Part shown: positions 55,200-63,503 of the stretch, piece after piece
Position numbering within the stretch: the first letter of the stretch is position 1
Layout of the letters: every line of letters begins with the position of its first letter
Assembly: GCF_008642355.1 (NCBI RefSeq)
Contig: NZ_CP029193.1
Coordinates: 2,256,001 to 2,320,000, forward strand
Source of the DNA: Streptomyces venezuelae
Lineage (GTDB): Bacteria > Actinomycetota > Actinomycetes > Streptomycetales > Streptomycetaceae
Reading direction: 5' to 3'
Length of the DNA stretch: 64,000 bases
Made by a program: the position numbers and the translations under genes
The notes under the pieces: generated by a model
What the model saw: only the letters and a program-made list of their open reading frames with translations
Told to the model about the DNA's origin: nothing
Databases searched by the model: none

Positions 55200-56047
55200 T
55201 TGGGGGCTCCAGTTGAGTCGTGAGGTGCGGCCGCGTGGGCGGTCCAGGGGTCGGTGACCGTCTTCGAGACGTGGACGCGCAGTCCCCATCCGTGACGGTC
55301 GGAGATCTCGTCGAGCTGCGCGGCGGCCAGTTCGCACCACGGCCACTCGGTGGCCCAGTGCGCGGCGTCGAGCAGCGCGAGGGGGGTCTGCGCGCGGGCC
55401 TCGGAGACCGGGTGGTGGCGCAGGTCCGCGGTGAGGAAGGCGTCCACGCCCGCGGCGCGCACGTCGTCGAAGAGGCTGTCGCCTGAGCCGCCGCTGACCG
55501 CGACGGTCCGGATCGGCGCGTCGGGGTCGCCCGCGACGCGGATGCCCTGCGCGGTCGCGGGCAGCCGCTTCGCGGCGCGGTCGGCCAGCTCGGCGAGGGT
55601 CACGGGGTGATCGAGCTCGCAGACCCGGCCGAGGCCGCGGCGGCCCTGCCGGTCGGCGGGGTCCGGCACGAGCGGCCGTACGACACGGAGGTCGAGCGCG
55701 CCCGCGAGGGCGTCGGAGACGCCGGGGTCGGCGCGGTCGGCGTTGGTGTGCGCGACGTGCAGCGCGACGTCGTGCTTGATCAGGTCGTGGACGACCCGGC
55801 CCTTGAAGGTGGACGCCGCGACCGTCGTCGTACCCCGCAGGTAGAGGGGGTGGTGGGTGACCAGGAGCTGGGCTCCGAGCGCGACGGCCTCTTCGGCGAT
55901 CTCCTGGACGGGGTCGACGGCGAAGAGGACGCGGGAGACCTCCGCGTCGGGGTCTCCGCAGACCGTGCCGACCGCGTCCCAGCTCTCGGCCAGATCGGCG
56001 GGCCACAGGGCGTCGAGCGCGGCGATGACTTCAGACAGACGGGGCAC
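55196..56047 (-). CDS. Nif3-like dinuclear metal-centre hexameric protein
   Basis: The 283-residue product has the NIF3/YbgI family motifs: DLAESWDAVGTVCGDP, LLVTHHPLYLRG with the metal-binding His pair, HTNADRADPGVSDALA, and the C-terminal VDAFLTADLRHHPVSEA and DAAHWATEW. It lacks the PII-like insertion of longer forms. Family members bind two metals and may act as GTP cyclohydrolase-like or hydrolytic enzymes. The start is GTG at 56047. First gene of the operon with the zinc-ribbon protein and RNase H/phosphatase. Confidence 0.92.
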   Translation of the reverse strand: MPRLSEVIAALDALWPADLAESWDAVGTVCGDPDAEVSRVLFAVDPVQEIAEEAVALGAQLLVTHHPLYLRGTTTVAASTFKGRVVHDLIKHDVALHVAHTNADRADPGVSDALAGALDLRVVRPLVPDPADRQGRRGLGRVCELDHPVTLAELADRAAKRLPATAQGIRVAGDPDAPIRTVAVSGGSGDSLFDDVRAAGVDAFLTADLRHHPVSEARAQTPLALLDAAHWATEWPWCELAAAQLDEISDRHGWGLRVHVSKTVTDPWTAHAAAPHDSTGAPN

Positions 56048-56440
56048 GGAGAAAGGCTACCTTCCCGCTGCGCCCGGCATGTCGCGCGTTACTCACCGCT
56101 ACGCGGCGGCTACGGACCGGGCCCGCCACGGGTTCGCGCTCGGCACGCCGACCGGCGCGGACGTGTCTGCCCGATGCGCGGGTCGTGCGGCTGCGGCTCC
56201 CCCGCTGGCGCGGACGCGTCTGCCCGGCGCGCGGGTCGTGCGGCTGCGGGTCCTCCCGGGCTGATCGCGCAGTTCCCCGCGCCCCCTTACGGGGCGCTCG
56301 GTTCCCTCGGCCACAGCACAATCGTCCCTGCCTTCTCAGGCGAATCAGGAGATCGCCACCCTTCTGTGTGAAGCGGACGCCCGTCGGTGCCACGTCAGTG
56401 CGGGCGAAAACTAGCTTCTTGGCCGGAGGTGACACTCACG
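56048..56440. other. Gene-free interval with tandem and dispersed repeats
   Basis: No convincing gene is seen in these 393 bp. It contains an imperfect tandem duplication of 42 bp with 53-bp period (56155-56196 and 56208-56249, three mismatches by eye), the dispersed repeat GCTGATCGCGCAGTTCC (56260-56276), and the hairpin GCGCCCC-CTTAC-GGGGCGC (56279-56297). Promoters for the divergent Nif3 and propeller genes must also lie here. Confidence 0.75.
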
Positions 56441-57733
56441 ATGACAGCGCCACCAGCACCGACGGCGCCCCCGGCGCCGCCGAAGCAGCCGCCGCCACCG
56501 GTGCAGGCCCGCATCCGGGTCCGCGCGACCGCCCGCACCGCGGGCTGCACCGTCTCGGCGGACGGGTCGTACGCCGCGCGCCTCGCCCGCGCCGCCGGAT
56601 CGCCCGACGCCTGGTACCCCGAACGCTGGACCCTCGGCTCCGCCGAGCCGTACGCCGTGCCGCTCCCCGGCAACCAGCCCGAGGAACCGTCCACGGAAGT
56701 GCTCCCGATGGCCGACGGCCGCGTCCTCGTCCACCGCGTGGCGGGCGAGCGGCACGTCTTCACCCTGCTGTACCCGACGGGCCCCGGCACGGGAGAGGTG
56801 CCGCTGGGGGCCGTGGAGTGCGGGGAGTTGAGTCTGCTGCCGCCCGCGCCCGGCGGCACCCGCGCCTACGCCGTCGCACCCGGCTCCCGTTCCTCGGACA
56901 TCTGGCTCGTGGCGGGCGGCGCCTTCGGTCCCGAGCACCTCGCCGCCGTGCCGGGCCGCTGCTCCGGCGGGGTCTGGCTGGGCGGCACCGACCGCATGCT
57001 GGCCCTCGACCGCGAACTGGACGGCCGCACCAAGACGGTCGCGGTGGATCTGGAGCGCGGCGGTGAGGTCTCCCCACTGCTGCAGATCGCCGAGGACAGC
57101 GACGACCGGCTGCTGCTCGCCGACGCCGACAGCGGCCTCCTGCTCATCCGCTCCGACGCCCCGGGCGACAGCCGCCTGGGCTGGGGCGTCCTCGGCGGTA
57201 CGCGTCCGGTGCGGTTCCCGGAGAGCCTGCGCCTGCCCGACCTCACCGTGACGCCGTTCGCGATCCAGCCGGGGCAGGTCCTGACTCCGGAGGCGTGCGG
57301 GGTCGCGCTGCGGATCGACGGTCCGGGCCCCGCGGACCCCGCGGGCTCGCGCAGCTGGCTCGGGGTATGGCGGCCCGCCGCCCGGCAGGTCCAGCAACTG
57401 GCGGCGCCCGCTGGGTGGTTGACCGGCTCGGGGTGGTGGACGCGCGACGGCGAGCTCTGCCTGCCGTACGCGACGGGGGCCGCGCCGTGCGGGGTGGCGC
57501 GGGTGAGGGGCCCCGCCGTACCCGCGGTCGCGCCCACCGTCGCCTCTCCGCTCGGCCCCCCTGCCGATCCCCCGGCCGCCGCTGCATCGGTCGATTCCCC
57601 GGCCGCCGAAGCGCCGCGGGGCGACGTCCCGCCCGCCTCCCCGCCGCCTTCACCGGATCCCCCGAAACCCTCCGCGACACGCCCGGTCCCGCTGCAACAG
57701 GCACCCCTCGGCGGGCGGACGGCGGGCGGTTAG
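56441..57733 (+). CDS. Beta-propeller-like protein of unknown function
   Basis: A 430-residue product with a Pro-rich N-terminus (APPAPTAPPAPPKQPPPP), a central part of repeated beta strands (ADGRVLVHRVAGERHVFTLL, SSDIWLVAGGAFGPEHLAAV, WLGGTDRMLALDRELDGRTK) that looks like a WD40/TolB-type propeller, and a Pro/Ala-rich tail from about 375. No signal peptide or catalytic motif is visible. GGAGG lies 11 bases before the ATG at 56441. Such proteins are widespread in Streptomyces without known function. Confidence 0.82.
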   Translation: MTAPPAPTAPPAPPKQPPPPVQARIRVRATARTAGCTVSADGSYAARLARAAGSPDAWYPERWTLGSAEPYAVPLPGNQPEEPSTEVLPMADGRVLVHRVAGERHVFTLLYPTGPGTGEVPLGAVECGELSLLPPAPGGTRAYAVAPGSRSSDIWLVAGGAFGPEHLAAVPGRCSGGVWLGGTDRMLALDRELDGRTKTVAVDLERGGEVSPLLQIAEDSDDRLLLADADSGLLLIRSDAPGDSRLGWGVLGGTRPVRFPESLRLPDLTVTPFAIQPGQVLTPEACGVALRIDGPGPADPAGSRSWLGVWRPAARQVQQLAAPAGWLTGSGWWTRDGELCLPYATGAAPCGVARVRGPAVPAVAPTVASPLGPPADPPAAAASVDSPAAEAPRGDVPPASPPPSPDPPKPSATRPVPLQQAPLGGRTAGG

Positions 57734-57768
57734 ACTCGCCCGGCTGTACGAACGATCTTCTTTACGGG

Positions 57769-57951
57769 GTGAATGGCTTGACTACGACCGAGACCGTCAC
57801 GGAGACACAGCAGAACACCGCACCGGCGATGTCGGCGACCGCGTCCACCGGCGCGCACGTCGGCGCGGGCCGGCACCGGGGACCGGTGTCCGAGCACGAC
57901 GAGCAGGCGGCGCCGCGGGGGCGGCACCGCAGGCAGGACCACCAGTCCTGA
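57769..57951 (+). CDS. Small hydrophilic protein (about 57-60 aa)
   Basis: A short frame just after the propeller gene encodes GLTTTETVTETQQNTAPAMS ATASTGAHVGAGRHRGPVSE HDEQAAPRGRHRRQDHQS. The start is GTG 57769 or TTG 57778. It is Thr/Glu-rich at the front and His/Arg-rich at the end, with no fold evident. A strong terminator follows it, which favours a real transcript. Codon bias is acceptable, but the composition is low-complexity. Confidence 0.5.
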   Translation: MNGLTTTETVTETQQNTAPAMSATASTGAHVGAGRHRGPVSEHDEQAAPRGRHRRQDHQS

Positions 57952-57987
57952 CCGGCCCGACCGGGCTCGCCCGCCGCTCTGCAGAAA

Positions 57988-58030
57988 CGTCTCGCCCCCG
58001 CGCCGCCACGAGCAGCGCGGGGGCGAGACG
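57988..58030. terminator. Strong bidirectional terminator hairpin
   Basis: CGTCTCGCCCCCGCGC - 11 nt - GCGCGGGGGCGAGACG is a perfect 16-bp stem between the convergent small gene and the SDR gene. GC-rich stems without a T-run serve as terminators in Streptomyces. Confidence 0.88.
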
Positions 58031-58062
58031 CGTTCATCCCCGCCTGAGGGCCCCTGACGGGG

Positions 58063-59004
58063 TCAGCCCCTCTTGAGGCCCAGCACCTCCGCCGCCGCGA
58101 ACGTCTCGTTCGGCGGGCGGTCCGCGTAGTACGGGGAGAGCGCCTCGTCCAGCTCGTCGAAGGTGAACGCCTCCTTCGCCGAGTCGAACTTCGCCGCCAC
58201 CCTCGGCCGCTCGACGACCGCGACCATGCCGCCGTGCACCACGAGCAGCTGCCCGTTGACCCGCCCCGCCGCGGGCGAGGCCAGATACCCGACGAGCGGC
58301 GAGACGTGCTCGGGCGCCAACGGGTCGAGCCTGCCTTCCGACGGCTCCGCGAAGCCCGCGAAGACGTCCTCCGTCATCCGCGTACGTGCCCGGGGACAGA
58401 TCGCGTTCGCCGTCACCCCGTACTTGGCGAGCGCCAGCGCCGTCGACGTCGTCAGGCCGACGATGCCGCCCTTCGCCGCCGCGTAGTTCGGCTGACCCGC
58501 CGACCCGGCGAGGAAGGCCTCGGAGGAGGTGTTGACGATCCGGCCGTACACCGGACCGCCCGCCGCCTTGGAACGCTCCCGCCAGTGGGCCGCCGCGAAG
58601 TGAGTGGTGTTGAAGTGGCCCTTGAGGTGGACGTGGATGACCGAGTCCCACTCGGACTCGGTCATCGAGAAGATCATCCGGTCCCGCAGGATGCCCGCGT
58701 TGTTGACGAGGATGTCGAGTTTTCCGTACGTGTCGATCGCCAGCCCCACCAGCTCGCGGGCCTGTTCGTGGTCCGCCACGTCGCCGGTGTGGGCGACGGC
58801 CCGGCCGCCCGCCGCCGCGATCTCGGCGGCGACTTCCTCCGCGGGCGCCGCCGACGCCTCGCCCAAGCCGTCGCGGCCCGGCTGCCCGAAGTCGTTCACG
58901 ACGACGGCCGCGCCCAGCCGGGCCAGTTCCAGTGCCTCGGCGCGGCCGAGCCCGCGGCCCGCGCCGGTGACGATCGCGGACAGGCCCTCAAGTGGCAGTG
59001 ACAT
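58063..59004 (-). CDS. SDR, 3-hydroxyacyl-CoA dehydrogenase type (HSD17B4/Hsd4A-like)
   Basis: The 313-residue product has IVTGAGRGLGRAEALELARL, VVVNDFG with the Asp that selects NAD, ILVNNAGILRD and the Ser-Tyr-Lys set in RIVNTSSEAFLAGSAGQPNY AAAKGG. The VVNDFG and the long C-terminus resemble the dehydrogenase domain of peroxisomal multifunctional enzyme 2 and actinobacterial Hsd4A of steroid side-chain beta-oxidation. AGAGGA precedes ATG 59004. Third gene of a MaoC-ADH-SDR operon, 15 bp after the ADH. Confidence 0.9.
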   Translation of the reverse strand: MSLPLEGLSAIVTGAGRGLGRAEALELARLGAAVVVNDFGQPGRDGLGEASAAPAEEVAAEIAAAGGRAVAHTGDVADHEQARELVGLAIDTYGKLDILVNNAGILRDRMIFSMTESEWDSVIHVHLKGHFNTTHFAAAHWRERSKAAGGPVYGRIVNTSSEAFLAGSAGQPNYAAAKGGIVGLTTSTALALAKYGVTANAICPRARTRMTEDVFAGFAEPSEGRLDPLAPEHVSPLVGYLASPAAGRVNGQLLVVHGGMVAVVERPRVAAKFDSAKEAFTFDELDEALSPYYADRPPNETFAAAEVLGLKRG

Positions 59005-59019
59005 CAAAGTCCTCTCAGA

Positions 59020-60096
59020 TCAGATCTCGATGCAGGTACGCAGGGAGACACCGGTCCGCATCTGGTCCAGGGCCTCGTTGACCTCGGTGAGCCGCACCCG
59101 GTGCGTGATCAGGCCCTCCAGGTCGATGCGGCCGGCCCGCCAGAGGGCGATGGCCCGCTCGTACGACGTGAGGACGTCGCCCCCGCCGTACATGGACGGC
59201 AGGATGCGCTTCTCGTCGAAGAACAGCTCGAACATGTTGAACTGCAGCTGGTCGTCCATGGCGCCGGCGCCGACGACGCACATCGTGCCGCCGCGGCGCG
59301 TCGTCTCGTACGCCGTGCGGGCCGTGGCCGACTTGCCGACGACCTCGAAGACGTAGTCGAAGCCCTCGCCCGCGGTGACCCGCTGCTTGGCGTCGGCCAG
59401 TTCATCGGGCGAGACCGCTTCCGTCGCCCCGAACGTGAGCGCCGACTCCCTGCGCGACGCGACCGGGTCGACGGCGACGATCTGCGCCGCGCCCTTGAGG
59501 CGGGCCCCCTGGATGGCCGATATGCCGACGCCGCCGCAGCCGATGACGGCGACCGATGAACCGGCCGCCACGTCCGCCGTGTTGATGGCGGCGCCGAGCC
59601 CCGTCGTCACGCCGCAGCCGATGAGCGCGGCGATGTCGAAGGGCACGTCGTCGGGGATCGGGACGGCGCAACCCGCGTCGACGACGACCTCCTCGGCGAA
59701 GGTGCCGGTGCCCGCGAAGCCGAAGACGTCGCCGCCGGGGCGCCTGAAGTTGGGGGTGCCCGCGTTCATGAACCCGGCGAGACAGAGCTGGGTCTGCCCG
59801 CGCTTGCAGGCGGGGCAGACGCCGCACGCGGGGAGCCAGCAGAGGAGGACCCGGTCGCCCTCGGAGTGCCCGGTCACGCCGTCGCCGACGTCGATGATCT
59901 CGCCCGCGCCCTCGTGTCCCGGGACGAAGGGGGCGGGCTGCGGGAGCACGCCGTTCATCGCCGAGAGGTCGGAGTGGCACAGCCCGGTGGCCCGGACACG
60001 GATCTTGACCTTGCCGGGGCCGAACCCCGCCGTCTCGATGTCGTCGAGGACCTCTAGCTTCTCCTGGCCTGTCTCGTGCAGTACGGCTGCGCGCAT
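59020..60096 (-). CDS. Zinc-dependent alcohol dehydrogenase (medium-chain)
   Basis: The 358-residue enzyme has the catalytic zinc ligands (C in RATGLCHSDLS, H in GHEGAGEI), the structural zinc cysteines in CGVCPACKRGQTQLC and the NAD-binding VAVIGCGGVGISAIQGARL followed by VAVDPVASRRESAL (Asp for NAD). It is similar to mycothiol/formaldehyde or aryl alcohol dehydrogenases. GAGGAG precedes the ATG at 60096. It lies between MaoC hydratase and SDR genes and is probably part of a lipid or steroid degradation operon. Confidence 0.93.
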   Translation of the reverse strand: MRAAVLHETGQEKLEVLDDIETAGFGPGKVKIRVRATGLCHSDLSAMNGVLPQPAPFVPGHEGAGEIIDVGDGVTGHSEGDRVLLCWLPACGVCPACKRGQTQLCLAGFMNAGTPNFRRPGGDVFGFAGTGTFAEEVVVDAGCAVPIPDDVPFDIAALIGCGVTTGLGAAINTADVAAGSSVAVIGCGGVGISAIQGARLKGAAQIVAVDPVASRRESALTFGATEAVSPDELADAKQRVTAGEGFDYVFEVVGKSATARTAYETTRRGGTMCVVGAGAMDDQLQFNMFELFFDEKRILPSMYGGGDVLTSYERAIALWRAGRIDLEGLITHRVRLTEVNEALDQMRTGVSLRTCIEI

Positions 60097-60109
60097 GGTG
60101 CGGCTCCTC

Positions 60110-60222
60110 TCGTGCGGAGTGCGGAGTGCGGAGATCGGAGTGCGGAGATCGGGCGGGCCGGGCCGATCCGGGCTGGTCCGGTCCGGGCTGGTCCGGGCTG
60201 GTCCGGTCCGGGGGCCCGGATG
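60110..60222. repeat. Simple-sequence repeats between MaoC and ADH genes
   Basis: Two repeat blocks occur: several copies of GTGCGGA with GATCGGA variants (60116-60158), then copies of GGTCCGG and GGGCTGGTCC (60168-60215). They lie in the 128-bp spacer of the operon and are probably slippage products. Confidence 0.75.
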
Positions 60223-60224
60223 GC

Positions 60225-61079
60225 TCAGGCGTGTTCGACGAGCGTGTCGGCGAGGACGGGCGCGTCGCCCCGCTCGGCCGCGGTGACCGTGGCCTGCACG
60301 CGACCGTCGCCACGCCACATGCGGATCCGCAGCGTCTCGCCGGGGAAGACGACACCGGTGAACCGGGTGCTGTAGCCGCGGACCCGTGACACGTCGCCGT
60401 CGAGCTGGGTGTCGACGACGGCCTTCAGCGTCATTCCGTAGGTGCACAGGCCGTGCAGGATCGGCCTGTCGAATCCGGCGAGCGCGGCGAACTCGGGGTC
60501 GGCGTGCAGCGGGTTCCAGTCGCCGGACAGGCGGTAGAGGAGGGCCTGGTCCTCGCGGACGGGGCGTTCGACCTCCAGGTCCGGGTCGCCCTCGGGTGCG
60601 GGGAGGCGGGTGGAGGGGCCGCGGTCTCCGCCGAACCCGCCCTCTCCGCGCACGAAGATCTGGGCGTCGCTCGTCCACAACGGCCCGTCGCCGTCGGCGA
60701 CTTCGGAGCGCAGGACGAGGATCGCGGCCTTCCCCTTGTCGTAGACCGCGGCGACCCTGGACGTCGTCACCGCCTTGCCCGCGACCGGGATCGGACGGTG
60801 CAGGGTGATGCTCTGGCCGCCGTGCAGGACGGCGGCCAGGTCCACCTCGATGCCGGGCGCGGAGAGCCCGCCGACGACACCCATGCCCGCGCCCGCGACG
60901 GTGGCGAAGCTGGGCAGGACGTGCAGCCGCGACTCCAGGGTGTAGCGCAGTTCGGCCGGGTCCGTGGCGGGCCGTCCGGCACCGAGGCCCAGGTGGTAGA
61001 GCTGGATGTCCTTGTGGTCCCAGGTGATCTCGGCGGACCGGGGCTCGGCGGCCACGGCCTTCTCGGCGTCGATGGGCAT
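60225..61079 (-). CDS. MaoC-family enoyl-CoA hydratase (Hsd4B/HSD17B4-like)
   Basis: The 284-residue product has a double hot-dog fold. The N-terminal half contains WDHKDIQLYHLGLGAG and ESRLHVLPSFATV; the C-terminal half contains the hydratase-2 motif LYRLSGDWNPLHADPEFAAL AGFDRPILHGLC with catalytic Asp and His. It hydrates enoyl-CoA in beta-oxidation of fatty or steroid side chains. AAGGAG precedes the ATG at 61079. First gene of the operon; a KstR-like operator lies 150 bp upstream. Confidence 0.93.
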   Translation of the reverse strand: MPIDAEKAVAAEPRSAEITWDHKDIQLYHLGLGAGRPATDPAELRYTLESRLHVLPSFATVAGAGMGVVGGLSAPGIEVDLAAVLHGGQSITLHRPIPVAGKAVTTSRVAAVYDKGKAAILVLRSEVADGDGPLWTSDAQIFVRGEGGFGGDRGPSTRLPAPEGDPDLEVERPVREDQALLYRLSGDWNPLHADPEFAALAGFDRPILHGLCTYGMTLKAVVDTQLDGDVSRVRGYSTRFTGVVFPGETLRIRMWRGDGRVQATVTAAERGDAPVLADTLVEHA

Positions 61080-61228
61080 CGGGTGGCAGCTCCTTGGGCC
61101 GACGGGAGAAGACCTCGGCGCGGCCGTCCGCACCGTCGGCCGCACCGAGGTCGCAACAGGGCCGGGTGGCCGGTCCGCGCGCGGACCATGAACCGGTCCG
61201 TGCACCGGTCCGCGACGCCGACCGGTTC

Positions 61229-61242
61229 TAGAACGCGTTCCA
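61229..61242. promoter_or_regulatory. KstR-like operator upstream of the MaoC operon
   Basis: TAGAACGCGTTCCA fits the KstR pattern TnnAACnnGTTnnA. KstR is the TetR repressor of cholesterol catabolism in mycobacteria and rhodococci. The flanking TTCTAGAA extends the palindrome. It lies 150 bp upstream of the MaoC start and about 220 bp before the histidine kinase. The 383-bp gap 61080-61462 holds no gene. Confidence 0.6.
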
Positions 61243-61290
61243 GTCCGGCGATCCCATGTATAGCCGAGGCCCCAGGACTTGTGAACCCTC

Positions 61291-61305
61291 CTGACGCAAC
61301 GTCAG
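61291..61305. promoter_or_regulatory. Second inverted repeat in the MaoC/histidine-kinase intergenic region
   Basis: CTGACG-CAA-CGTCAG is a perfect 6-bp inverted repeat with 3-bp centre, 50 bp from the KstR-like site. It may be another TetR-type operator. Confidence 0.5.
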
Positions 61306-61462
61306 ATCGCCTGTCCGCATCAGCACCGGTGACATTTGTACCGGCCAGGTCCGTACGGCCGGCCCTGCCGCTCGCCTGCGTCCGGTTCGTACGCTGTGGT
61401 CGCGTACGGCGCTCCGCACGGACCGCGTGAGACGAAGGACCCGGAAGGCGGGGAATCTGGAC

Positions 61463-62779
61463 ATGGCCCGGAAGAACAGGGTCAGCTGCCGACTGCGGGA
61501 GTGGCCCGAGCGGCACGTAGGGCGCGACGGGGGCGGAGGGCTCCAAGGGGGCGAAGGCGGCGAGGGACGGGGAGGAGACGAGGGGCGGGGAGTTGAGGGG
61601 TGGGGAGGTGAGGGGCGGGAAATCGGCAGGCGGACCGAGCACCTCGGCCCGCCGCCCAACGGCTTCGTGCTCCTGCCCTGGCTCCTCATGGGCCTGGGCG
61701 CCATCTCGCACCTCCTCCAGGGCGAGACGCCCAACCCGTGGATCGGTGGCCTCGGTGTCCTCCTCTTCAATTCCCTCTACGTCTTCATCGCCTTCCGCGC
61801 CTTCGACAGGTGCACGCGCGAGGCTCGCGCCACGAGGATCGCGCTCGTCCTCCTGGGCCTGCTGACCGTCGCCCTCGCCGCCGGTTACGGCGGCAACTGG
61901 CTGCTCTTCTTCCCCCTGCTCGGCCTGGCCACGGGAGCCATCGTGCGCGGGCGTGGCCTCGGCCCCGTCAGCCTCGCCCTCAGCACGCTCGCGGGCGTCA
62001 TCGGAGGGCTCCGGGAGGGCTGGACCGGGCTGAACGTCGCGTACGGCACGTTCCTCTCCACCATGGTGACCGCCGCGATCCTCTCCCTCTCCGAGGCGGT
62101 ACGCGAACTCCGGGACACCCGCGAGGAGCTGGCCCGCACGGCCGTCGAGAAGGAACGCCTCCGCTTCTCCCGCGACCTGCACGACCTGCTCGGCCACACC
62201 CTCTCCGTGATCGTGGTGAAGGCGGAGGCCACGCGCCGTCTCGCCCCGCGCGACCTGGACGCGGCGCTCGGCCAGGTCGCCGACATCGAGTCCGTCGGCA
62301 GGCAGGCGCTGACGGAGATCCGCGAGGCCGTCACCGGTTACCGCGAGGGCAGCCTCGCCACGGAGCTGGACCGCGCCCGCGACCTCCTCGAAGCCGCCGG
62401 CATCGGCACGGTCGTCCGCCAGTCGGGCCCGCCTCTGGCCCCGCAGACCGCGGCGCTCCTCGGCTGGGTGGTCCGCGAGTCCGCCACCAACGTCGTACGC
62501 CACTCCGGCGCCGCCCACTGCGAGATCGAGGTCACGGGCACGCCCGACGAAACGCGCCTGGTCATCACGGACGACGGCCGCGGCGAGGGCTCGGGCCCAC
62601 CCGGCAGCGGCCTGAAGGGCCTGTCCGAACGCCTCACCACAGCAGGCGGCTCCCTCACCTCGGGCCCGACGTCCCACGCGGGCTTCCGCGTGACGGCGAC
62701 CCTCCCGACGGCCGAGAACACCGCACCCCCGGCCGCTGCCGACACCCCCGACGGCGCAGCCGCCGAACTCAGGGGTTGA
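61463..62779 (+). CDS. Sensor histidine kinase, DesK/NarL-partner type
   Basis: The 438-residue membrane kinase has four to six helices (from NGFVLLPWLLMGLGAISHLL to about residue 210), the HisKA_3 phosphoacceptor H240 in FSRDLHDLLGHTLSVIV, and an ATPase domain with RESATNVVRHSGA (N box) and ITDDGRGEGSG and GLKGLSERL (G boxes). A Gly/Glu-rich stretch at residues 21-56 is unusual for the family. GTG 61427 is an alternative start. It pairs with the response regulator 49 bp downstream. Confidence 0.92.
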   Translation: MARKNRVSCRLREWPERHVGRDGGGGLQGGEGGEGRGGDEGRGVEGWGGEGREIGRRTEHLGPPPNGFVLLPWLLMGLGAISHLLQGETPNPWIGGLGVLLFNSLYVFIAFRAFDRCTREARATRIALVLLGLLTVALAAGYGGNWLLFFPLLGLATGAIVRGRGLGPVSLALSTLAGVIGGLREGWTGLNVAYGTFLSTMVTAAILSLSEAVRELRDTREELARTAVEKERLRFSRDLHDLLGHTLSVIVVKAEATRRLAPRDLDAALGQVADIESVGRQALTEIREAVTGYREGSLATELDRARDLLEAAGIGTVVRQSGPPLAPQTAALLGWVVRESATNVVRHSGAAHCEIEVTGTPDETRLVITDDGRGEGSGPPGSGLKGLSERLTTAGGSLTSGPTSHAGFRVTATLPTAENTAPPAAADTPDGAAAELRG

Positions 62780-62828
62780 CCCACCACACCAGAAGCGAGG
62801 GGGCTGTACCGAGCCGTAGCCTGACCCC

Positions 62829-63470
62829 ATGAACGAGATGCCCCGGGACCACCGCCCGGCGAAGTCCGTGAGAGTGCTCCTCGCCGAGGACCAGGGCATG
62901 ATGCGGGGCGCTCTCGCGCTGCTGCTCGGGCTCGAGGAGGACATCGAGGTCGTCGCTCAGGTCGGCAGGGGCGACGAGATCGTGGACGCGGCGCTCACCG
63001 CCCGCCCGGACGTCGCGCTGCTCGACATCGAGCTGCCGGGGCGCAGCGGTCTGGACGCCGCTGCCGAGTTGCGTGAGGAGTGCCCGGACTGCCGGGTGCT
63101 GATCCTCACGACCTTCGGCAGGCCCGGGTATCTGCGGCGTGCCATGGAGGCGGGTGCGGTCGGGTTTCTCGTCAAGGACGGGCCCGTGGAGGAGCTCGCC
63201 GAGGCGGTTCGGCGGGCGCTGCGGGGTGAGACGGTGATCGATCCGGCGCTCGCCGCGGCCGCGCTCAGCGCCGGGCCCAATCCGCTGACCGGCCGTGAGG
63301 CGGACGTCCTGAAGGCCTCCGTGGACGGGGCGACGGTCGCCGACATCGCGGGCACGTTGCACTTGTCGGAGTCGACCGTACGGAACTATCTGTCGGCGGC
63401 GATCGGCAAGACGGGGACGCGGAACCGGATGGAAGCGGTGCGGGAGGCCCGGCAGCAGGGGTGGTTGTGA
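62829..63470 (+). CDS. Response regulator, NarL/DesR type
   Basis: A 213-residue regulator: receiver domain (1-130) with acidic pocket (LAEDQGMM), phospho-acceptor D66 (ALLDIELPG), T/S switch (LILTTFG) and K in FLVKDGPVEEL. A LuxR-type HTH follows (about 150-205; LTGREADVLKASVDGATVAD, TLHLSESTVRNYLSAA). It is controlled by the kinase just upstream. The DesK/DesR relatives respond to membrane fluidity or cell-envelope stress; the signal here is unknown. Confidence 0.95.
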   Translation: MNEMPRDHRPAKSVRVLLAEDQGMMRGALALLLGLEEDIEVVAQVGRGDEIVDAALTARPDVALLDIELPGRSGLDAAAELREECPDCRVLILTTFGRPGYLRRAMEAGAVGFLVKDGPVEELAEAVRRALRGETVIDPALAAAALSAGPNPLTGREADVLKASVDGATVADIAGTLHLSESTVRNYLSAAIGKTGTRNRMEAVREARQQGWL

Positions 63471-63503
63471 GGCCGGCGTGCACGGCCACGGCGTGGCAGG
63501 CCG

